Assembly (NCBI GenBank): GCA_041394845.1
Contig: JAWKHL010000001.1
Location: 2,046,001 to 2,110,000 of the forward strand
From: JAHCHG01 sp041394845
GTDB lineage: Bacteria; Acidobacteriota; Blastocatellia; Pyrinomonadales; Pyrinomonadaceae
Direction of reading: 5' to 3'
Length of the DNA: 64,000 nt
Of the stretch, positions 59,576-64,000 are shown one piece after another. Position 1 is the first letter of the stretch; each line of letters opens with the position of its first letter. The translations under genes were made by a program, and so were the position numbers. The notes beneath the pieces were generated by a model. It searched no databases, was not told the DNA's origin, and saw only the letters and a list, made by a program, of their open reading frames with translations.

Positions 59576-61255
59576 TCACGGGTTTTTCGTTCCGCTGAAG
59601 GTGATCGTTCCCTGCGGCGAGGAGATGGTCCCCTCGATCTGGTTGCCGGTCGTTTTTCCGGTAAAGAAGATGTCAAAGGTCTGCCCCTGAAACTCGACCG
59701 TCGTGGCGAAGGTGAAGCCCTCGGCCGTGACCTTGCCGTCGCGGACCTCGGAGGTCCCGAGCGAGGTCTGAAGACTTCCGCTGAGAACGGCGGTCTGCTG
59801 GTTGAGGATCAGGGTTCCCGGCAAAGGCATTCCCGGAACGTCGATGTTGATCTGATAAGTGCCGCCGATCTGCGGAACGCCTCCGGGCGTTCCCGCTCCG
59901 CCGCCGGGCGTTCCCGCGCTGGCCGGGGCTTTCGGTTTTTCCTTTTGTTCAAAGAGTTTTCCGTCCACAAAAACGTGGGTGATGGTCCGGTCCTTGTCGA
60001 ACATATCGCCCCGGAAAACCACCAGATTGGCGATCTTGCCGGTTTCGATCGAACCGAGCCGGTTGTCGATGCCGAGGATCTCCGCCGCCCCAATGGTCAG
60101 CGCCCACAGGGCATCGTCCTTGGCCAGACCGTTTTCGGTTGCGATGACGACGTTGCCGAGGAAGTCTTTTGACAGATTCTTGATCCCGTCGGTCTGAAAA
60201 GCGAATCGGACGCCGGCCTGTTTGAGCCGGGCCGCGTTTTTCGGCGCTTCCACCCGGAGACGCAGCGTTTCCAGACTTTCCGGGTCCTCGTCCTTGGAAG
60301 CCGCCAGCGTGCGGACCGGAAAATTGAGCGAAACCAGAACGGGAACGTCCTGTTCCTTGAGCCGGGCGGCCACCTTCCAGGCTTCCCTGCCGCCCGAGAT
60401 GATCGCCTTGAGTTTGAACTCGCGGGCCAGATCGAGCGTGCGGATGATCTCCCGCTCGGTGTTGGCGTTGAAAACGACCGGCATCTGCCCGTTGACGACC
60501 GGGATCAACGCCTGCAATGAAGCGTCGGCCTCGGGCCGCCTGATCCCGCGCGGGTTGGCGGCGTACATTCTTTGGATCTCCTGAAGGCGTTGGGCGTCGA
60601 GGAACATCTGCCGCAACGCGGAAAAGGTTCCCATCAAAGATGTCGGATAGGTTCCGCCCCGCAATGTCGTATAGGTTACGTGTTCGGCGAAGGGCGACCG
60701 GATGATCATCGATGAAACCGAATCTCCGGCCAGATCGATGATCGCCGACTGGCCGTTGAAAATTCCGTCCGCGCCGACCGTCAGAGCCGTCGTGATCCCG
60801 GCGTTGCGCTGGGTTTCGAACTGCGCCTCGCCCGCTTTAAGTTCGTCAAAGGCGGCTTCCTCGGGCTGGAGTCCTTCGGGATAATTGGAGTTCGACTCCG
60901 GCCCCTGCGACTGTCCCTGTCCGCCGCCGCCGCCGCCGCCGCCGCCACCGCGCTGCGGGGCTCGGGGGGCGATCCCAAGATTCGAATAGGCGTCGATAAA
61001 GCCGGGATAAATCGTCAACCCTTCGCCGTCGATGGTTTGAGCGTCGGCCGGAACCTTGGCATTGTCATCGACCGCCTCGATCAGCCCGTCGCGGATGACC
61101 AGAGTCCCCCTCTCGATCGTCTTGCCGGAAACGGTCACGATCCGGGCCCCGGTTATGGCAAAAACGTCGGGCCGGTATTGCTGGGCCTGAACGGACAGAA
61201 CAATCCCCGCAAACGCAAAAATTGCGGCAGAAAAGCGCAAAATCATTTTTTTCAT
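59576..61255 (-). CDS. Large secreted amidohydrolase, degenerate metal site
   Basis: 559 residues, signal peptide 'ILRFSAAIFAFAGIVLSVQAQ'. 'FAITGARIVTVSGKTIERGTLVIRDGLIEAV' and 'IYPGFIDAYSNLGIAP' are amidohydrolase-like, but HxH is YSN. A run of ten Gly (about 103-112) lies in a loop. The C-terminal 100 residues add a beta-rich domain ('GGTYQINIDVPGMPLPGTLILNQQTAVLSGSLQT') that is absent from the other two. First gene of its operon. Confidence 0.85.
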   Translation of the reverse strand: MKKMILRFSAAIFAFAGIVLSVQAQQYRPDVFAITGARIVTVSGKTIERGTLVIRDGLIEAVDDNAKVPADAQTIDGEGLTIYPGFIDAYSNLGIAPRAPQRGGGGGGGGGGQGQSQGPESNSNYPEGLQPEEAAFDELKAGEAQFETQRNAGITTALTVGADGIFNGQSAIIDLAGDSVSSMIIRSPFAEHVTYTTLRGGTYPTSLMGTFSALRQMFLDAQRLQEIQRMYAANPRGIRRPEADASLQALIPVVNGQMPVVFNANTEREIIRTLDLAREFKLKAIISGGREAWKVAARLKEQDVPVLVSLNFPVRTLAASKDEDPESLETLRLRVEAPKNAARLKQAGVRFAFQTDGIKNLSKDFLGNVVIATENGLAKDDALWALTIGAAEILGIDNRLGSIETGKIANLVVFRGDMFDKDRTITHVFVDGKLFEQKEKPKAPASAGTPGGGAGTPGGVPQIGGTYQINIDVPGMPLPGTLILNQQTAVLSGSLQTSLGTSEVRDGKVTAEGFTFATTVEFQGQTFDIFFTGKTTGNQIEGTISSPQGTITFSGTKNP

Positions 61256-61575
61256 AACTTTTTTAGCGGATAGAAATTTTTACGAAACTGCAAATTTTTT
61301 ACGATATTGTAAAACAAAAGGTTTCAAAATGGAAAACCCCGACATTTCTTCAGCTTTTTTTCTTTTACAACCACGGCAAAAAGGACCCGAAGTTATTTTT
61401 GTTTTCCTTCTTGAAAGGGCCGGATTCTGCGATTTACAAAACCTTTTTGTCATTAAAAAAACCGGAAAAGAGAAGAAATGCCCCGAAGAAATCCTTATCA
61501 ACTTCGCCTCCTCGATGATGAATTCACCCGTTTCCGATTTACCAATTTTGGCCCGGCATATTAACATTAAAACAT
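61256..61575. other. Gene-free stretch, 320 bp
   Basis: Divergent space between the amidohydrolase (-) and the DCC gene (+). It is AT-rich near 61270-61320, with a small inverted repeat TTTAC...GTAAA around 61298-61316 that may be part of the divergent promoters. Short frames here (61329-61598) have no family features. Confidence 0.5.
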
Positions 61576-61971
61576 ATGAGCGCCATTGTTCTATTTGACG
61601 GGGTCTGCAACTTCTGTAACGACTGGGTCAATTTCATCATCGAACGCGACCGAAAGGATCATTTCAAATTCGCGCCCCTCCAATCGGATACGGCGCGGAG
61701 GTTTCTGGAAGAACATAATGTCGATCCGGAGGAAACCGATTCGGTGGTCGTCATCGAAAACGAAAAGGCCTACACCTATTCGACGGCCGCCCTCCGGATC
61801 ACCAGAGGACTCGGCGGCTTGTGGGCCGTCTTTTACGCCCTGATCATCGTTCCGAAACCGATCCGCGACGCCGTTTACAAATGGATCGCCGGAAACCGTT
61901 ACAAATGGTTCGGCAAAAAGGAGGCCTGCATGATCCCGACGCCCGAGGTGAGGGAGAAATTTTTGAGCTAA
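61576..61971 (+). CDS. DCC family (DUF393) thiol-disulfide oxidoreductase
   Basis: 131 residues. 'VLFDGVCNFCNDWVNFIIERDRKDHFKFAPLQSDTARRFLEE' is the DUF393 signature with the C-x-x-C redox pair (CNFC); 'YTYSTAALRITRGLGGLWAVFYALIIVPKPIRDAVYKWIAGNRYKWFGKKEACM' follows. Typical of bacterial DCC proteins. It precedes the DUF427 gene. Confidence 0.95.
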   Translation: MSAIVLFDGVCNFCNDWVNFIIERDRKDHFKFAPLQSDTARRFLEEHNVDPEETDSVVVIENEKAYTYSTAALRITRGLGGLWAVFYALIIVPKPIRDAVYKWIAGNRYKWFGKKEACMIPTPEVREKFLS

Positions 61972-61978
61972 CGGAATT

Positions 61979-62072
61979 TAACTAACGGATAATTGATAAC
62001 GGATAATGGATAATTGCCGGTCGGTGGATGGAAAAATTATCCATTATCCGTTATCAATTATCAATTATTTAT
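61979..62072. repeat. GATAACG-unit hairpin
   Basis: aacggataattgataacgga pairs with ccgttatcaattatcaatta around the centre; it lies directly before the DUF427 start at 62081. Confidence 0.85.
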
Positions 62073-62080
62073 TAAATATT

Positions 62081-62362
62081 ATGAAAGCAATCTGGAACGG
62101 AGAGGTCATCGCCGAATCGGACGACACGGTCGTCGTCGAGGGAAATCATTATTTCCCGGAAGATTCGATCAAAAAGGAACACTTCAAACCGAGCGAAACG
62201 CACACGGTCTGCGGTTGGAAAGGAACGGCCAGCTACTACGATGTGGTCGTGGGCGGCCGGACCAACCCGGACGCCGCCTGGTTTTACCCGGACGCCAAAG
62301 ATGAGGCCAAAAACATCGAAAATCGGGTCGCCTTCTGGAAAGGCGTCGAGGTTTCGGAATAA
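62081..62362 (+). CDS. DUF427 family protein
   Basis: 93 residues from ATG 62081 (MKAIWNGEVIAESDDTVVVEGNHYFPEDSIKKE); the in-frame codons from 62006 are repeat-derived. 'THTVCGWKGTASYYDVVVGGRTNPDAAWFYPDAKDEAKNIENRVAFWKGVEV' is the DUF427 block with the conserved Cys. Function unknown. Confidence 0.93.
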   Translation: MKAIWNGEVIAESDDTVVVEGNHYFPEDSIKKEHFKPSETHTVCGWKGTASYYDVVVGGRTNPDAAWFYPDAKDEAKNIENRVAFWKGVEVSE

Positions 62363-62364
62363 AG

Positions 62365-62494
62365 CCGGGAGCGCAGGCGTCCCGCCTGCCATGAGCGCGA
62401 AAACGCGAACGAAAGTCGGCCAATAAAGCCTTTTGAAGGCGCCCCTATTACGTCGCCTGAGCGACGTTGGCAGGCGAGACACCTGCGCTCCCGG
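62365..62494. mobile_element. CCGGGAGCGCAGGCG-type structured repeat
   Basis: 130 bp, ends CCGGGAGCGCAGGCGTCCCG and its near-complement, with internal stems GGCAGGCG/CGCCTGCC, CGCGaaaaCGCG and ACGTCGCctgaGCGACGT. A shortened copy sits at about 33750-33769. Its last bases (GGAG, 62493-62496) form the Shine-Dalgarno sequence of mutS2. Confidence 0.75.
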
Positions 62495-62502
62495 AGAATT
62501 TT

Positions 62503-64000
62503 ATGTTTAGTTTAGATACATTGGATTACGAAAGACTTCTCGCGCTCGTCGCCCGCAACGCCCAGACTCCGATGGGACGGCGGCGACTGGAATCTTTGCG
62601 CCCGCTGACCGGCAAACTCGAATTGGAGCGGGATCTGGCGGCCGTTTCCGAGACCGTTCTGCTGAGTCAAACCGACGTCGTCTGGCGTTTTTCCGAACTC
62701 GAAGACCCGGCCGAGACGATCGCCATCCTGAGGATCAAAAACGCCGCGCTCGAACCGCAATCGCTGCTGGAGATGACCCGTTTGTGCAATCAGGCACTTT
62801 TCGCCCGCTCGGTCATCTCGCCCGAAAAGGAAAACGCCCCGACGCTCTGGCGCCTGGTAGAAAACATTCCCAAAACGCTTTTCGACGTCCTCGCCCGGAT
62901 CAACAAAAAGATCCTCCCGAGCGGCGAACTGGACGATTCGGCCTCGCCCGAACTGTCCCGCATCCGGCGCGAGTTGGGTGCCCAGAGAGGCCGCTTGCAA
63001 AAGTCTCTGGAAGCGGTCATGCGGAGCAAAGGGGACGCCATTCAGGATCAGATCGTCACGGTCCGCAACGAGCGCTACGTGATTCCGGTCAAATCCGATT
63101 TTTCCGGCAAGGTTCAGGGCGTCGCCCACGGCTCTTCGTCCTCCGGCGCGACCGTTTTCATCGAACCGCTCGAAGCCATCGAGGCCAACAACGAACTGCA
63201 AAAACTAAAGGGCAAAGAAGAGCGCGAGGTGGCCCGCATCCTGTTCGCTCTGACCGAAGACCTGCGCGAAAACCTGCCCGGCATCGAAGCGGCCGTCGAA
63301 GCGGTCGCCGAACTCGATTTCATCAAATCAAAAGTGGAATTCGCCCGCGCCTACGACGCCGTCGTCCCCGCCATCTCGGAGGACGAAACCCTCGAACTGA
63401 CCAACGCCCGCCACCCCTTGCTGGAGGAAACATTAAGAAATTCATCGATCCCCGACAACGAGGAAGAAAATCCAAAATCCAAAACCCGAAATCCAAAATC
63501 AGAAGGAATTGTCCCCGTCAGTTTCAAACTGACCAAAACCGAGTCGGTCATGATCATTTCCGGGGCCAACGCCGGAGGAAAAACCGTCGTGCTGAAAACG
63601 GCCGGACTTCTGAGCCTGATGGCCGTCTCGGGTCTTCCGGTTCCGGCCAAAACGGCCCGCGTTCCCTTTTACCGTTCGGTGCTGGCCGACATCGGCGACC
63701 ACCAATCGCTGTCGGCCAATCTCTCGACCTTTTCGTCGCACATCTCGAACATCGCCGGGATGATGAGCGAATGCCGTGCGCCTTCTCTGGTTCTGCTCGA
63801 CGAGGTCGGAACCGGGACCGACCCGGATGAAGGCTCGGCGCTCGGGGTCGCCATCGTCGATCATTTCCGCCGCCGATGCTCGGCGCAGGTGATGGCCTCG
63901 ACCCATTACCGGGGACTGAAGATCTACGCCGCCAACGACCCGGAGGTGATCAACGCATCGGTCGAATTCGACGAAAAAACGCTCCAACCGACCTATCGCC
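62503..64000 (+). CDS. mutS2: Endonuclease MutS2 (cut by window edge)
   Basis: Open from ATG 62503 to the window end: MFSLDTLDYERLLALVARN. 'SPELSRIRRELGAQRGRLQKSLEAVM' and 'DQIVTVRNERYVIPVKSDFSGKVQGVAHGSSSSGATVFIEPLEAIE' are MutS2 clamp/core blocks. Walker A is GANAGGKT, Walker B LVLLDEVGTGTDP, with the switch 'SLSANLSTFSSHI'. Between 'ARHPLLEE' and 'IVPVSF' there is an insert encoded by the ATCCAAA unit repeat (NPKSKTRNPKSE, 63469-63505). The C-terminal Smr nuclease would lie beyond the edge. Acts on recombination intermediates or stalled ribosomes. Confidence 0.95.
   Translation, partial: MFSLDTLDYERLLALVARNAQTPMGRRRLESLRPLTGKLELERDLAAVSETVLLSQTDVVWRFSELEDPAETIAILRIKNAALEPQSLLEMTRLCNQALFARSVISPEKENAPTLWRLVENIPKTLFDVLARINKKILPSGELDDSASPELSRIRRELGAQRGRLQKSLEAVMRSKGDAIQDQIVTVRNERYVIPVKSDFSGKVQGVAHGSSSSGATVFIEPLEAIEANNELQKLKGKEEREVARILFALTEDLRENLPGIEAAVEAVAELDFIKSKVEFARAYDAVVPAISEDETLELTNARHPLLEETLRNSSIPDNEEENPKSKTRNPKSEGIVPVSFKLTKTESVMIISGANAGGKTVVLKTAGLLSLMAVSGLPVPAKTARVPFYRSVLADIGDHQSLSANLSTFSSHISNIAGMMSECRAPSLVLLDEVGTGTDPDEGSALGVAIVDHFRRRCSAQVMASTHYRGLKIYAANDPEVINASVEFDEKTLQPTYR
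63469..63505. repeat. ATCCAAA unit repeat inside mutS2
   Basis: aatccaaaatccaaaacccg and aaatccaaaatcag; in frame, no stop, encoding NPKSKTRNPKSE. Same sequence family as the intergenic copies at 1577-1617 and 5131-5239. Confidence 0.85.

Noticed and set aside
61329..61598. Frame of 89 codons in the gap before the DCC gene
   Set aside because: It overlaps the DCC start, has no ribosome binding site and no recognisable motif.

Overview
The window is a continuous piece of a bacterial chromosome with about 68 recognisable genes, no rRNA, tRNA, CRISPR array or prophage. Gene content points to Acidobacteriota, most likely a Blastocatellia (Pyrinomonas-like) organism: a complete alternative complex III (ActABCDEF) plus caa3 oxidase operon, many small DUF-type proteins, imidazolonepropionase-like amidohydrolase pairs, a selenoprotein, and intergenic spaces filled with repeats. 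The phylum call is an inference from gene content.

Layout. 1-6689 (+): end of a DNA methyltransferase, a DUF5996 protein, a GH15 glucoamylase-like enzyme, an RDD membrane protein, an AlbA_2 protein and pyruvate kinase. 6737-18499 (-): beta-propeller, HXXEE, SDR and flavin reductase genes, a diguanylate cyclase, an M28 peptidase, CYTH and UbiE-like proteins and others. 18540-19612 (-): a two-gene operon of a papain-like protein and a redoxin with an in-frame UGA, read here as selenocysteine. 19747-30276 (-): methyltransferase, NADAR, GrpB, GH75-like and small conserved genes, including one metalloprotease-like gene split by a 145-bp mobile element. 30379-33524 (-): a run of TPR/TonB-C, B-box and SUKH genes that looks AT-richer by eye. 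33773-38037 (-): radical SAM, LolA-like, LolD-like and lipoprotein genes. 38377-52532 (-): the electron-transport operon actABCDEF - small membrane protein - sco - ctaC - ctaD - ctaE - ctaF. 52806-61255: ROK kinase, DedA, GHMP kinase, and three secreted amidohydrolases with a Spy-like lipoprotein. 61576-64000 (+): DCC protein, DUF427 protein and mutS2, which runs off the right edge.

How genes work together. The electron-transport operon encodes a quinol:cytochrome c oxidoreductase (penta-haem ActA, Fe-S/molybdopterin-like ActB, NrfD-like ActC and ActF, mono-haem ActE), the copper chaperone SCO for the CuA centre, and an A2-type caa3 oxidase: a full route from quinol to oxygen. The LolA/LolD/lipoprotein genes form an envelope group. 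The amidohydrolases form a secreted peptide- or metabolite-processing group.

Repeats are the second theme. (1) Five short non-autonomous elements (141-181 bp) share TACT(G/C/T)TGTAA-like ends and are flanked by 5-bp target duplications (one imperfect); they carry one of two unrelated hairpin cores. (2) Two longer elements (about 220-240 bp) share an architecture of several hairpins whose stems differ by compensating changes. (3) Many gaps hold hairpins whose arms are degenerate 6-9-bp units (ATCCAAA, GATGGGT, GTTAATG, GATAACG and others). In several genes these units are part of the coding sequence: an inserted loop in MutS2, the signal peptide of an amidohydrolase, and the N-terminus of ActE.
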